Source: Corallococcus soli
GTDB lineage: Bacteria; Myxococcota; Myxococcia; Myxococcales; Myxococcaceae
Length of the DNA: 64,000 bases
Assembly: GCF_014930455.1 (NCBI RefSeq)
Contig: NZ_JAAIYO010000002.1
Coordinates: 992,001-1,056,000, forward strand
Reading direction: 5' to 3'
The translations under genes were made by a program, and so were the position numbers. A model generated the notes under the pieces. It searched no databases. It saw only the letters and a program-made list of their open reading frames with translations, and was not told the origin of the DNA. Positions 52,495-62,204 of this stretch are shown piece after piece (the first letter of the stretch is position 1; each line of letters starts with the position of its first letter).

Positions 52495-54609
52495 CTATCG
52501 ATTGAGTCGGACCGCGTAGATGTTTGCCGCGCCTGTGTCAGATTCCGCCCACGCGATGAATGGCTGCGCGCTGGCGTTCAAGTCGACGGAGGGGTTCACT
52601 GCTGGGGTCCCGGCCACCGTCAATGCGCTGAGTGGCGGGTCAAGGATTTGCCAGGAATTGTTGAGCCACTGGCTGACAAAGATGCTGCGCTCGGAGTCAG
52701 CAATTCCACTCCAAGCAAGGATATGGGGGCTGCCTCGTGCGAGTGCGAGACTTGGGTTTTCATTCCCAGTAGCACGCGTGCTGATTGCCATGGGAGTGGT
52801 CCAGGCGCTTCCTTCCCAACGAGCCCAGTGGATTTTGCTGTCTACCCCTGGGGTGTTGGTCTCTTCAGTCCAGGCAACCCACGGACGCCCATTGATATCG
52901 GCGCTGATGGATGGATTTCTCGCATTCTGACCTAGTGTTGTTGCTCCAAGATATGAGTCGCCGTTCTTGAATACGGCGATTCCACGTGTCGAGTGATGGT
53001 CATTGAAGACTGAGGACGCGATGAATGTGTCCAAGCCTGAGGAGGTTGTCGATACTCCCCCTGGGTTGAAGAGATAGTCATTTTCTTGCGGCTCTCGCGC
53101 TTGCCATGTTTGATCTTGAGCAGGGAGCATGTATCCAAGGGTTGAGAACTTGGTGGAGTCGTAGAAGTCAGTGAAAATGGTGATGCTATTGCTTGAGTCG
53201 AGCGTCAGTTGTGGATTGCTTGGATACGCTATTGAGCTGCTCGGGAACGGAGGATTGGGCAGGCTTTCCCAGGTCGTCCCAGTCCATCGGCTGATGAAGA
53301 TTGAGCGCCCCGCGCCATTGCCTGTTGTTTCATCCCATGCAACCAGCGGTGCACTGCTGTTGTCGATAACCAAACTGGGATTTGCCGCGTTCGTTCCCGC
53401 CGCAGTCAGGCCATTCAAGGCCGCCCCCAACATGCTCCAATCGCTTCCCGTCCAGCGCGCAACGTAGATGTTCTTGGTCGCGCCATCCGACTCAGCCCAG
53501 GCGACCACGGGTTGGTCGTTGCGGTCCATCTTCAAGACGACACCTTCCGCCGACGTGTTGCCCGGGACCGCGCTGATGGCTCCTCCCAGAGGAAGCCACG
53601 TTGGCACCGAGAACGACCACGCAGGCATATCGACCGCTTCGTTGCCTGCGAGGTCCGTGATGACGATGCCCACGAAGTTCGTGAACTCCACGTGGAGGGT
53701 ATTGGGGGCGACCAGTGGATTGATGGGCGTGACGGTCAGCGTTTTTCCGTCTGCTGAGAGGTTGACGGACTTGGCGATGGGAGCGTTGTCGCTTGCCGTG
53801 AGCTGCACCGACGCATCCGTCAGCGTGCGCGGACTCATGGGCTCGCTGAACGTGACTTGAATCGACTCGTGCACTCCCACCGATGCCGCGTTCCTGGCGG
53901 GCAGGAAGGAACTCACCGTGGGCGCCGTACGGTCCACGATGACCGTGCGCGGTGCGCTGATGAACGTGGCCCCTCCGCGGATGGCCCGGACTGACAGCTG
54001 GTAGGAGCCCTCTGCCTCCTGCGTCGTGTCCCAGGTGTACGCGAAGGGGGTTCCCGTCGGCTTCGCCAGCACGCTGGCGCCCTTCAGGATCTCCACCGCT
54101 TCCGCGGAGCCTCCTTCCACCGTGAACTGGAGCAGCAGCGGCCCGTTCGTATAGGCCTTGCCAGGCGTCGGGACGACCCAGTTCACCATCAGGTCACCGG
54201 CCTTCCCGACCGTCATCGCCAGCGTGGCCTCCTTCGTGACCGCGCCGCTCCTTCCCTGAAGCGTCACGGTATGGGGGCCCGGCGGCGTGTCAGCCCCGAT
54301 GCGGATGCTCAACGCCTTGCGCGTCTCTTCGGCGCGCAGGGTGGTGGGCTGGAGTTCGACGCCCTTCGGGGGATTGAGGAGGCTCAACGTGACGTCTCCT
54401 CCCTTCATCCCCGCCCATGCCAACTGGACCTCACAGCCCAGGGTTCCGCCGGGCAGGACCTGCTCCTGCGAGGTGCTCATGGACAGCGTGAAGTCGGCGT
54501 TGGGATCCGGCTGGACGTCGTCCACGGGGGCTTCAAGGGGCGGAATTTCGATGCAGGCGGGGGACAAGCCGATGCAGCTCAACAACATCAGGAGTTTCAA
54601 ACGGGGCAT
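52495..54609 (-). CDS. Putative lipoprotein with Ig-like domains and a propeller-like C-terminus (704 aa)
   Basis: The signal sequence ends GLSPAC (possible lipobox) with an acidic linker. Residues about 40-230 are beta-rich modules; residues about 228-335 match SbsA/Big_5-type Ig-like domains (APTVSSFLPARNAASVGVHE, VTFSEPMSPRTLTD, DLAGN). Residues 340-704 hold about five repeats built on P(V/L/W)VAWxE...IxxxRWxGxxW, like sialidase-type or carbohydrate-binding propellers. Probably a surface adhesion or binding protein. The 3' half has visibly lower GC and rarer codons than the 5' half. It lies downstream of ffh but is separated from it by 206 bases. Confidence 0.82.
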   Translation of the reverse strand: MPRLKLLMLLSCIGLSPACIEIPPLEAPVDDVQPDPNADFTLSMSTSQEQVLPGGTLGCEVQLAWAGMKGGDVTLSLLNPPKGVELQPTTLRAEETRKALSIRIGADTPPGPHTVTLQGRSGAVTKEATLAMTVGKAGDLMVNWVVPTPGKAYTNGPLLLQFTVEGGSAEAVEILKGASVLAKPTGTPFAYTWDTTQEAEGSYQLSVRAIRGGATFISAPRTVIVDRTAPTVSSFLPARNAASVGVHESIQVTFSEPMSPRTLTDASVQLTASDNAPIAKSVNLSADGKTLTVTPINPLVAPNTLHVEFTNFVGIVITDLAGNEAVDMPAWSFSVPTWLPLGGAISAVPGNTSAEGVVLKMDRNDQPVVAWAESDGATKNIYVARWTGSDWSMLGAALNGLTAAGTNAANPSLVIDNSSAPLVAWDETTGNGAGRSIFISRWTGTTWESLPNPPFPSSSIAYPSNPQLTLDSSNSITIFTDFYDSTKFSTLGYMLPAQDQTWQAREPQENDYLFNPGGVSTTSSGLDTFIASSVFNDHHSTRGIAVFKNGDSYLGATTLGQNARNPSISADINGRPWVAWTEETNTPGVDSKIHWARWEGSAWTTPMAISTRATGNENPSLALARGSPHILAWSGIADSERSIFVSQWLNNSWQILDPPLSALTVAGTPAVNPSVDLNASAQPFIAWAESDTGAANIYAVRLNR

Positions 54610-54815
54610 GGGGGCACTTTCTGCAAGGGATGTTCCGGTCGGTCCCTACCCGACAGATTGGCACGGCCGTCCTGAAGGGAGGATGGGCGTCCGGCCTGCG
54701 GGATGGCCGAGTGCTTCGCCTGTCTCGCCGGGCCTGGAAATGCATCTGCCCGCCGGCCCCCGGGCTTAGGTGGGGACGGACGGGCAGGGGGACTTCGGGC
54801 ACCGCTGGATGCGGA

Positions 54816-56471
54816 CTACTTCTTCTTGCGGTTCTTCTTCTTGTTCTCCTTCTCCTTCTTGCGCCGCTCCTTGATGGCGTCGCGGTCATCCGGCTTGCCC
54901 ACGGCGGGGGGCGCGTAGCCCATCAGGCGGGCCTTGGCCATCGCGGCCTGGCCCATGGGCGGCGTGTAGCCCGGCGCAATCTGGGGCAGCTGCATGGGCA
55001 TTCCACCTCCCATGCCCCCCATGCCTCCCAGTCCCGCCATGGCCTTCTCCAGCGCCTTCGGGTCCTTCCCGAACATGCTGCCCAGGTCCATGTTCTTCAT
55101 CTGGCCCAGCTGTCCCAGCTGCTTGAAGCCGGGGATGCGGCCCAGCAGACCCGGGTTCTGCCCGATGGTGCCCATCACCTGCTGCATCATCCCGAACTTC
55201 TGCAGCAGCTCGCGTACCTCCTCCGGCTTGCGCCCGCTGCCCTTGGAGATGCGGTTGATGCGGCTGGCGTTGATGAGGTCCGGACGCAGGCGCTCCTTCT
55301 GCGTCATCGAGTCGTACATCGCCTCGATCTTCGTGAGCTCCTTCTCGTCCGGGTTCAGGTGCTCCGTGAGGTCGCCGAAGAGCGGGAACTTCTCCAGCAG
55401 GTCCTTCAGCGGCCCCATCTTGCGGACCATGCGGATCTGCTCGACGAAGTCCTTCATCGAGAACTGGCCGGACAGGAGCTTGCGCGCGTCGTCCTCGGCC
55501 TTCTTCTCGTCGACGACCTTCTCGAAGTCCTTCATCAGGCCGACGATGTCGCCGAAGCCCAGGATGCGGCCCGCGAGGCCCTCCGGCCGGAACTCCTCCA
55601 GCTTGTCCATCGACTCGCCCATGCCGAGGAACTTGATGGGCTTGCCCGTCACCTCCTTGATGGACAACGCCGCGCCACCACGCGCGTCACCGTCCAGCTT
55701 CGTCAGGATGAAGCCGTCCAGCGTGAGCCGCCGGTCGAACTCGGCCGCCGTGCGCACCGAGTCCTGGCCAATCATCGCGTCGCACACCAGCAGGATGGTG
55801 TCCGGCTGCACGTTGGCCTTGATGGCCTCCAGCTCCGTCATCAGCGTCTCGTCGATGGCGAGCCGACCGGCGGTGTCGATGAGCACCACGTCGCACTTCT
55901 GCTCGCGCGCGGCCGCGTAGCCCCGCTTCGCCAGTTCCGGGGGCTGCACTCCGGGCTCGTGGTAGACGGGGACCTTCAGCCGTTCACCCAGCACCTTGAG
56001 CTGATCCACGGCGGCAGGACGGTAGATGTCCGCCGCGACGAGCAGCGGCTTGCGCCCTTCCTGGAGGAGCCGGCTGGCGAGCTTGCCCGTCGTCGTCGTC
56101 TTACCGGAGCCCTGGAGGCCCACCATCATGATGCCGGACAGCTGACCCTTGGGCTTCAGGTGGAGGCTGGTGTCCACCGGACCCATCAGGGCCTGCAGCT
56201 CGTCGTGGCAGATCTTGACGAAGTGGTCCATCGCGCTGACGCGGCGCTTCTGGCCCCCGGCGTCCGTGACGGTGGTCTGCACCACCTCGCCCACGGCCTT
56301 CTCGCGAACGCGGGCGACGAACTTCTTCACCACGTCGAAGGCGACGTCCGCCTCCAACAGGGAGACGCGGATGTCTCGCAGCGACTCGTCCACCAGGTCG
56401 GGGGTGAGTTCGCTCTTGCCGGCGAGGCGGTTCTTGGCGGCCCGGAAGCCCTTGGTGACGGTCTCAAGCAT
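54816..56471 (-). CDS. ffh: Signal recognition particle protein Ffh (551 aa)
   Basis: SRP54-type GTPase that binds signal peptides and 4.5S RNA and delivers ribosomes to FtsY. N domain (LTPDLVDESLRDIRVSLLEADVAFDVV), G1 GLQGSGKTT (118-126), DTAGRL, G4 TKLDGDARGG and a Met-rich M domain with a SGRKPEEVRELLQKF RNA-binding helix are present. The C-terminal tail is longer than usual: a Gly/Met-rich stretch, then a Lys-rich end (ERRKKEKENKKKNRKKK). ATG 56471 is the family start; the upstream frame is not coding. No SRP RNA gene was seen nearby. Confidence 0.96.
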   Translation of the reverse strand: MLETVTKGFRAAKNRLAGKSELTPDLVDESLRDIRVSLLEADVAFDVVKKFVARVREKAVGEVVQTTVTDAGGQKRRVSAMDHFVKICHDELQALMGPVDTSLHLKPKGQLSGIMMVGLQGSGKTTTTGKLASRLLQEGRKPLLVAADIYRPAAVDQLKVLGERLKVPVYHEPGVQPPELAKRGYAAAREQKCDVVLIDTAGRLAIDETLMTELEAIKANVQPDTILLVCDAMIGQDSVRTAAEFDRRLTLDGFILTKLDGDARGGAALSIKEVTGKPIKFLGMGESMDKLEEFRPEGLAGRILGFGDIVGLMKDFEKVVDEKKAEDDARKLLSGQFSMKDFVEQIRMVRKMGPLKDLLEKFPLFGDLTEHLNPDEKELTKIEAMYDSMTQKERLRPDLINASRINRISKGSGRKPEEVRELLQKFGMMQQVMGTIGQNPGLLGRIPGFKQLGQLGQMKNMDLGSMFGKDPKALEKAMAGLGGMGGMGGGMPMQLPQIAPGYTPPMGQAAMAKARLMGYAPPAVGKPDDRDAIKERRKKEKENKKKNRKKK

Positions 56472-57250
56472 GGGGGGCGCTTTATAACAGGGCCTCGCCG
56501 GATGCGACGCCCACGGAAGCCCCGGCCGTCCAGCAGTGGAGGAATCGGGGGGCTTCCCCCTGCTCCCCGGGCCCCCAGGAGTGCCTCCAGGGCCCCGCGT
56601 TCCCTGCGCCAGGGCGAGGAAGGCCCTCCGCGGCGGTCCCACCGGGCTGTTCCCCCTGGCTTCCCCCTGGCCGCGTCCCCGGGACGGCCTTTCCAGCGGG
56701 CCCCGGACCCGTGTCGGGCCCAGGCGGACGGGGCTCCAGCCTGTTTGGCTCCAGCAAGTGGTTCGACCATTCCCGGGGCCCGGCAGGCCCTCCCGTCCAC
56801 GGTCCCGGGATGCGGCGCCAGCCTGACGCGCCCGGTCCGCGCGGGACGTCAGCGCCGTGGCGTCCTCGCCGGCTTCGCCCGGCAAGATGTCGGGTCGCGA
56901 ACCGCCCGTCCCGCGCAGGTCCGCATCGCGGCTTGCTCAATGCATCAATATGTCTCTGGAATACAGATGCAGCCTGATTGCATGACAGAAATCGGCGTCA
57001 GGCTTGCTCCGGGCAGCCAGGTAAACCCGTGTTCCATGGCTCATCATTGCTGCTGCAAGCCGTCATCAATTATCCAGGGATGATACGTCTGCCGCGTCTT
57101 GCGTTTATTGCCGCTCCTGATGAAAATGCCGGTCGCGTCGGCTCCTGCACCTTGGCTGCCTGGGCGCGTGGAGTTTTCCCCCCCCCCGTGGGATGCGCTC
57201 TCCCGGTGTGGAGGTCGGGGCCGCGTCCGGGGAGAGGCCTGGAGTCCAAC
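56472..57250. other. 779-base intergenic region between ffh and the NdvB-like gene
   Basis: The first 430 bases are very GC-rich and carry no convincing gene on either strand. Bases 56935-57130 are much richer in A+T than the genome, with an inverted repeat TGCATC...GATGCA (about 56944-56974), and probably hold promoters or operators. A candidate promoter lies at 57099-57127. A 47-codon ORF (56940-57083) is not supported. Confidence 0.45.
57099..57127 (+). promoter_or_regulatory. Candidate promoter of the NdvB-like gene
   Basis: TTGCGT, 17 bases, GAAAAT inside the A+T-rich patch; a start near 57134 would leave a leader of about 117 bases. Matches to consensus are modest. Confidence 0.3.
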
Positions 57251-60200
57251 GTGCTGTCCCCCGTTCGTCGTCCCCTCCCTCCGGAAACGCCTGTCTCCGT
57301 GTCGCATCCGTCGGTGGGCCATGCCGTCCCCGATGCCTTGGACGGCGTCCTCGAAACGGATCCCGCGCGCGTCTATGCGGTGATGGATGGGCCCACGCGT
57401 GCGCGCTACCGGGAGGTCTGTGTGGCGCTTGCGGGCTCCTCGGCGCGGACCCCGGAAGAGGTCGCCCGCGAGGCGGTGAACCAGGCAAGCGCGAGCCAGG
57501 AGCATGTCGGGATGTTCCTGCTGGGCCAGGGACTGCCCCGGCTCGAAGCGGCGCTTGGCTACCGGCGTTCGTGGGCATCGCGGCTCGGACGGGGGCTTCA
57601 GCGCCGCGCGGCGAACCTCTACGTGGGGGGGCTCATCGGCTCCTCGGTGCTCGCGCTCGTGGCGTTGGAGCGCTTCCTCGCGGCGCAGGGCCTGCCGGTG
57701 TCGCAGCGGTTGGGATTGCTGGCGCTGCTGGTGCTGCCGGTCGTCGAGCTGATTCAGGAACTGGTCGACCGGCTGTTGGCCGCCTCCGTGCGCCGCCCTC
57801 CAGTGTTGCCGAAGCTGGACCCTGAGCAGGTGTTCCGCGCAGAAACGCGCACCCTGGTGATCACGCCGCTGCTGGTGGCGAGCGGAGAGGACATCGACGC
57901 CCAGTACCAGCGGATGGAAAACCACTTCCTGGGCAATGACTCGCCAGCGCTGTCATTCGCGCTGTTGACCGACTTCCCCGACGCGGACGCGAAGGAGCTG
58001 CCAGGCGAGCACGAGCTGCTGGCGCGGTTGGATGCGGGCGTGCGCGAGCTGAACGCCCGCCATGGCTTCCAGGAGGCGCCCCGCTTCCACTGGCTGCACC
58101 GTGAGCGACGCTGGAACCCCGTGTCGCGGCGCTGGATGGGCTGGGAGCGCAAGCGCGGCAAGCTGGAGGAGTTCAACCGGCTGGTGCTGGGGGCTCGCGA
58201 CACGAGCTACGTGGGCGAGGTGCCCGACGTCGTCCGCTCGGTGCGCTACGCCATCACCCTGGACGCGGACACGCAACTGCTCCCCGGCAGTGCCGCCCGG
58301 CTGGTCGCGACGCTGCACCATCCGCTCAACCGCGCCCGCTTCGACGCGGCGGGCCTCCGGGTCGTGTCCGGGTACTCGATGCTCCAGCCCGCGCTGGGAG
58401 AGGCCCCCACGCGCATGTCCTGGCGCGCGTCAGGCGGCTGGCCGGTGTCGCTCGTGCGGGAGCTCAAGCAGGCGCCGCCCAACATGGGCCAGAGCCTGTT
58501 CGGCGTGGGCGAGTTCGTGGGCAAGGGCATCTACGACGTGGCCGCGTTCCACCGCGCGCTCGACGGGCGCATCCCGGAGAACGCCGTCCTGAGCCACGAC
58601 AAGCTGGAGGGGATGTTCTCGCGGGTCGCGTTCGCCCAGGACATCACCGTGCTGGAGGGCCGGTCGCCGGACCTCGCCGGCACCGCGCGCATCTGGCACC
58701 GCTGGGTTCGGGGCGACTATCAGCTCATGCCGTGGATCCTCCCCTGGGTGCCGGGCCGGGACGGGCGCTTCACGCCCACGCCGCTCACCGCGTTGGATCG
58801 CTGGAAGCTGCTGAGCGACCTGCGCGCGCCCCTGAGCTTTCCCTCCGCGCTGGCCGTGATCACCTACGGCTGGGTGATGAGCCCCGGAGGGACCCCTCCC
58901 TCGTTCTGGGCGCTGGCGACGCTCCTGTGGCTGTGCCGGCACATGCTGTTGCTCGGCGTGGGCGCCATGGTGCGCGATGCGTTTCGCACGTCCTCTCTGA
59001 CGGAGGCCCTGCACTTCGTGCGGCGGAGGACCGGTCACCTCCTCATGGGCACCCTGATGACGGTGGCGACCGTGCTGCCCTTCACCACCATCGTGCTCGA
59101 CGCCATCGTCCGGGCGCTCTACCGCATGGGCGTGGACCGCTCGCGCATCCTCGACTGGACGACGCATTCGCAGGCGACCCGCCAGGTGCGGGCGCTCTCG
59201 TCGTTCAGGCTTCCGGAGGTGTGGGGCTCGACGGTGCTCACGCTGCTCATTGGCGGAGCGCTGTGGCGGGCGAACCCCGCCGCGCTGCCGTGGGCCGCGC
59301 CGCTGCTGCTCGGCTGGATTCCCCTGGCGGCCTTCGCGCGCACGGCCCGCGCTCCTCGTGCGCTCCCTTCGCATGCGGCGGACGGCGACCGCGCGCTGGC
59401 GAAGCGGGTCTGGGAGCGCTTCGAGGCCTCCGCGAAGCCCGTGGGGGATGACGTCCTCACCCCCACGGACCTGGCGCTGGAGCTGGTGGCTCCCCTGGCG
59501 GCCTACCACCTGGGCCTGCTCGACGCCGCCGCGCTGGGCGTCCGGCTGGAGGCCGTGCAGGACCTGGCCGCGAGCCTTGCCCGGAACGGAGAACAGGGAG
59601 CCGCGAGCGACGACACCCGCATGCGACAACCCCTGGAGCCGCGAGGCGCGGACACGGCGGAGAATGGGGTGCTGGCCGCGGCGCTGGTGGTGCTGGAGCA
59701 GGGCCTGCGTGCCGTGACACGGGGGGCGTCCACCTCCCAGGACGCCGGAGTCATTTCCCGCCTGGAACGGGCCGCTTCCCGCGCGCGGGAGTCACGCGAG
59801 GCGATGGACTTCGCCGGGTGCTACGACGCCGAGACTGGACTGCTGAGGACGGGCCCTGGCGCCACGTCGCACGAGACGCTTCTTGCGTCAGGCGGGGGCC
59901 TGGCGGGCTTCGTGGGCATCGCCATGCGCCAGCTTCCACTCCAGCACTGGGCCGCGTTGCTGGACGCGGACCGGAAGACGCGCGCCGAAGGGCGGGGGCC
60001 GGTGGGCGTCTCCGGGGCGCGGGCGCAGCTGCTGCCCTCGCTGTTCCTTGCCTTTCCCGTGAACACCCTCCTGGCGGACGGTGCGCGCACGGTGCTGGAC
60101 GCGGCGTGCGCGGCGGAGGCTCCGGTGGAGGTCCAGGCGCTGGCGCTGCGCTTCCGGCCTGAATTGTCCGCGGAGTCGCTGGTGCGCGGGGTGGAAGCGG

Positions 60201-60340
60201 CGGACCGGCGGGCGCTGGGGGTGACGTTCCTGGCGCTGACGAACCGGCTGTGCGACGACGTCCTGTCGCAACACTTCCACCAGCACCGACAGACGGCGTG
60301 GGTGGAGACCCTGGTCTACGAAATGAAGGACGTCTCATGA
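57251..60340 (+). CDS. NdvB-like glucan synthase lacking the phosphorylase domain (1,029 aa)
   Basis: Resembles the middle part of cyclic beta-1,2-glucan synthases (NdvB/ChvB, GT84). Two N-terminal membrane helices precede the glycosyltransferase region with FALLTDFPDAD, WMGWERKRGKLEEFNRL, ITLDADT (the D-x-D), KGIYDV, ENAVLSHDKLEG and HRWVRGDYQLMPW. More membrane helices follow, and then a degenerate glycoamylase-like part (MDFAGCYDAETGLL, LASGGGLAGFVGIAMRQLPLQHW). The GH94 phosphorylase half of NdvB (full length about 2,800 aa) is absent. GTG 57251 has GGAG upstream; GTG 57299 is the alternative. Its stop overlaps the exporter start (ATGA). Product unknown: linear or cyclic glucan. Confidence 0.85.
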   Translation: MLSPVRRPLPPETPVSVSHPSVGHAVPDALDGVLETDPARVYAVMDGPTRARYREVCVALAGSSARTPEEVAREAVNQASASQEHVGMFLLGQGLPRLEAALGYRRSWASRLGRGLQRRAANLYVGGLIGSSVLALVALERFLAAQGLPVSQRLGLLALLVLPVVELIQELVDRLLAASVRRPPVLPKLDPEQVFRAETRTLVITPLLVASGEDIDAQYQRMENHFLGNDSPALSFALLTDFPDADAKELPGEHELLARLDAGVRELNARHGFQEAPRFHWLHRERRWNPVSRRWMGWERKRGKLEEFNRLVLGARDTSYVGEVPDVVRSVRYAITLDADTQLLPGSAARLVATLHHPLNRARFDAAGLRVVSGYSMLQPALGEAPTRMSWRASGGWPVSLVRELKQAPPNMGQSLFGVGEFVGKGIYDVAAFHRALDGRIPENAVLSHDKLEGMFSRVAFAQDITVLEGRSPDLAGTARIWHRWVRGDYQLMPWILPWVPGRDGRFTPTPLTALDRWKLLSDLRAPLSFPSALAVITYGWVMSPGGTPPSFWALATLLWLCRHMLLLGVGAMVRDAFRTSSLTEALHFVRRRTGHLLMGTLMTVATVLPFTTIVLDAIVRALYRMGVDRSRILDWTTHSQATRQVRALSSFRLPEVWGSTVLTLLIGGALWRANPAALPWAAPLLLGWIPLAAFARTARAPRALPSHAADGDRALAKRVWERFEASAKPVGDDVLTPTDLALELVAPLAAYHLGLLDAAALGVRLEAVQDLAASLARNGEQGAASDDTRMRQPLEPRGADTAENGVLAAALVVLEQGLRAVTRGASTSQDAGVISRLERAASRARESREAMDFAGCYDAETGLLRTGPGATSHETLLASGGGLAGFVGIAMRQLPLQHWAALLDADRKTRAEGRGPVGVSGARAQLLPSLFLAFPVNTLLADGARTVLDAACAAEAPVEVQALALRFRPELSAESLVRGVEAADRRALGVTFLALTNRLCDDVLSQHFHQHRQTAWVETLVYEMKDVS

Positions 60341-62172
60341 GCAGCCCGGAAGCGAAGGTCCAGCCCCAGGATCCGGTGCGACGCCAGGGGCGGCTGGCGG
60401 CGCTCAAGAACATCCTGCCCGTGCTCCAGATGGTGTGGGAGTCCGGCCCCCGCACGGTGCTGGGGTCGTTGGTGCTGCGCGTGCTGGCGGCGCTGGTGCC
60501 GGTGGCGGTGCTCGTCGTGGCGCGGTGGATCGTCGACGACGTGGTGGCCAGCTCCGCGGCCGGTACGGGGATGACCCCGCAACTGTGGCGCTGGGTGGCG
60601 ATCGAGTTCGGGCTCGCGGTGCTGGGCGCGGTGTTGCTGCGCGGCATCGACTACCTGGGCGTCGTCCTGCGGGAGAACTACACGCGCCACATCAGCCTCA
60701 AGCTGATGGAGCAGGCGTCGCGGCTGGACCTGGCCACGTACGAGGATCCGTCCTTCTATGATCGCCTGGAGCGGGCGCGGGTGCAGGCGACGGACCGGCT
60801 GGTGATGGTCGCTGCCATCGCGCGCTTCCTGCAACTGGGGTTGACCACGGTGAGCCTCTGCGTGGGCATCCTGGTGTTCTCTCCGTGGATCCTCCTCAAC
60901 ATCGTGGTGTGCCTGGTGCCCGCGGCCATTGGCGAGGCGTACTTCGGTGCGATGGTCTACGCGCTGAACTTCCGGCACACGCCCAAGCGCCGCGAGTTGG
61001 ACTACCTGCGCCAGTTGGGCGCCAGCAAGGAGAGCGCGAAGGAGCTGAAGATCTTCGGCCTGAGCAGCTTCCTCATGCGCCGCTACGACTCGCTGTCGCG
61101 CGAGCTGCTCACCGACGTGGTGGCCCTGTCGGCGAGGGCGCTGAGCGGGCTGTCGGTGCTGTCCGTCGTGGGGACCTTTGGCTACTACGGGGCCTATGCC
61201 TTCGTCGTCTACAAGGCCGCGCGGGGCGAGCTGACGGTGGGCGAGCTGACGTTCCTGGCGGGCGCCATCGCGGGCGCGAATCGCAGCCTCCAGGAGCTGT
61301 CCGTCACCGGGGCGGGCATCGCGGACCAGGCGCTCTACATCCGCGACATGCTGGCGTTCTTCTCGCTGGCGCCGGGCATCCGCTCGAAGCCGGACGCGCT
61401 GCCGGTCCCCCGGCCGATCCGCCGGGGGCTGGAGTTCCGCGACGTCACCTTCACCTACCCGGGGCGGACGCAGCCCACGCTCCAGGGCGTGAGCTTCCAC
61501 ATCGCGCCGGGCGAACGGCTCGCCCTCATCGGGGAGAACGGGCAGGGCAAGACGACGCTCGTGAAGCTGATGATGCGGCTCTACGACCCCACCGGCGGGC
61601 AGATCCTCCTGGATGGCGTGGACCTGCGGGACTACGCGTTGGAGGACCTCTGGCACGAGGTCGGGGTCATCTTCCAGGACTTCGCGCGCTACGAAATGAC
61701 GGCCACGCACAACATCGCGGTGGGGCGCATCGACCGGTCCGAGGACGCCGAGCTCATCGCGCAGGCCGCGCAGAAGAGCCTGGCGAACACGGTCATCGAA
61801 CAGCTCCCCCTGGGCTACGCCCAGATGCTGGGCCGGCGCTTCGAGGGCGGCGTGGACCTGTCAGGCGGGGAGTGGCAGAAGATCGCGCTCGCGCGGGCCT
61901 ACCTGCGCGATGCGCAGATGCTGGTGCTGGACGAGCCCACGGCGGCGCTCGACGCGAAGGCGGAGCAGGACGTCTTCAACCGCTTCGGTGAGCTGTCCGC
62001 GGGGAAGATGGCGCTGCTCATCTCCCACCGCTTCTCCACGGTGCGCATGGCGGATCGCATCCTCGTGCTGGAGGGCGGCCGCATCGTGGAGGAGGGGCCG
62101 CATGACCTGCTCCTCGCCGGGGGTGGCCGCTACGCGACGATGTACGAGACCCAGGCCTCGCGTTACCGCTGA
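60337..62172 (+). CDS. ABC exporter, fused membrane and ATPase domains (611 aa)
   Basis: Half-type ABC exporter: up to six membrane segments in residues about 40-330 and a nucleotide-binding domain with Walker A GENGQGKTT (about 399-407), signature LSGGE (about 508), Walker B MLVLDEPTAALD and switch HRFST. It overlaps the NdvB-like gene by ATGA, so both proteins are made from one message. In rhizobia and Agrobacterium, NdvA/ChvA ABC exporters carry the NdvB/ChvB glucan product out, and this pairing suggests the same role here. Peptide export for the NRPS-like cluster downstream is an alternative. Confidence 0.9.
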   Translation: MSSPEAKVQPQDPVRRQGRLAALKNILPVLQMVWESGPRTVLGSLVLRVLAALVPVAVLVVARWIVDDVVASSAAGTGMTPQLWRWVAIEFGLAVLGAVLLRGIDYLGVVLRENYTRHISLKLMEQASRLDLATYEDPSFYDRLERARVQATDRLVMVAAIARFLQLGLTTVSLCVGILVFSPWILLNIVVCLVPAAIGEAYFGAMVYALNFRHTPKRRELDYLRQLGASKESAKELKIFGLSSFLMRRYDSLSRELLTDVVALSARALSGLSVLSVVGTFGYYGAYAFVVYKAARGELTVGELTFLAGAIAGANRSLQELSVTGAGIADQALYIRDMLAFFSLAPGIRSKPDALPVPRPIRRGLEFRDVTFTYPGRTQPTLQGVSFHIAPGERLALIGENGQGKTTLVKLMMRLYDPTGGQILLDGVDLRDYALEDLWHEVGVIFQDFARYEMTATHNIAVGRIDRSEDAELIAQAAQKSLANTVIEQLPLGYAQMLGRRFEGGVDLSGGEWQKIALARAYLRDAQMLVLDEPTAALDAKAEQDVFNRFGELSAGKMALLISHRFSTVRMADRILVLEGGRIVEEGPHDLLLAGGGRYATMYETQASRYR

Positions 62173-62177
62173 ACGGA

Positions 62178-62198
62178 GCCCCGCGTGGCGCGCGGGGC
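62178..62198. terminator. Bidirectional hairpin between convergent genes
   Basis: GCCCCGCG/CGCGGGGC with loop TGGCG in the 32-base gap between the ABC exporter stop and the MBL-fold gene stop. No T-tract. Confidence 0.55.
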
Positions 62199-62204
62199 CC
62201 GCGC

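Noticed and set aside
54630-57083. 817-codon plus-strand frame across ffh
   Set aside because: Antisense to ffh, which has complete SRP54 motifs; composition is that of a shadow frame.
56940-57083. 47-codon ORF ending HHCCCKPSSIIQG upstream of the NdvB-like gene
   Set aside because: No ribosome-binding site, and it lies in an A+T-rich regulatory patch.
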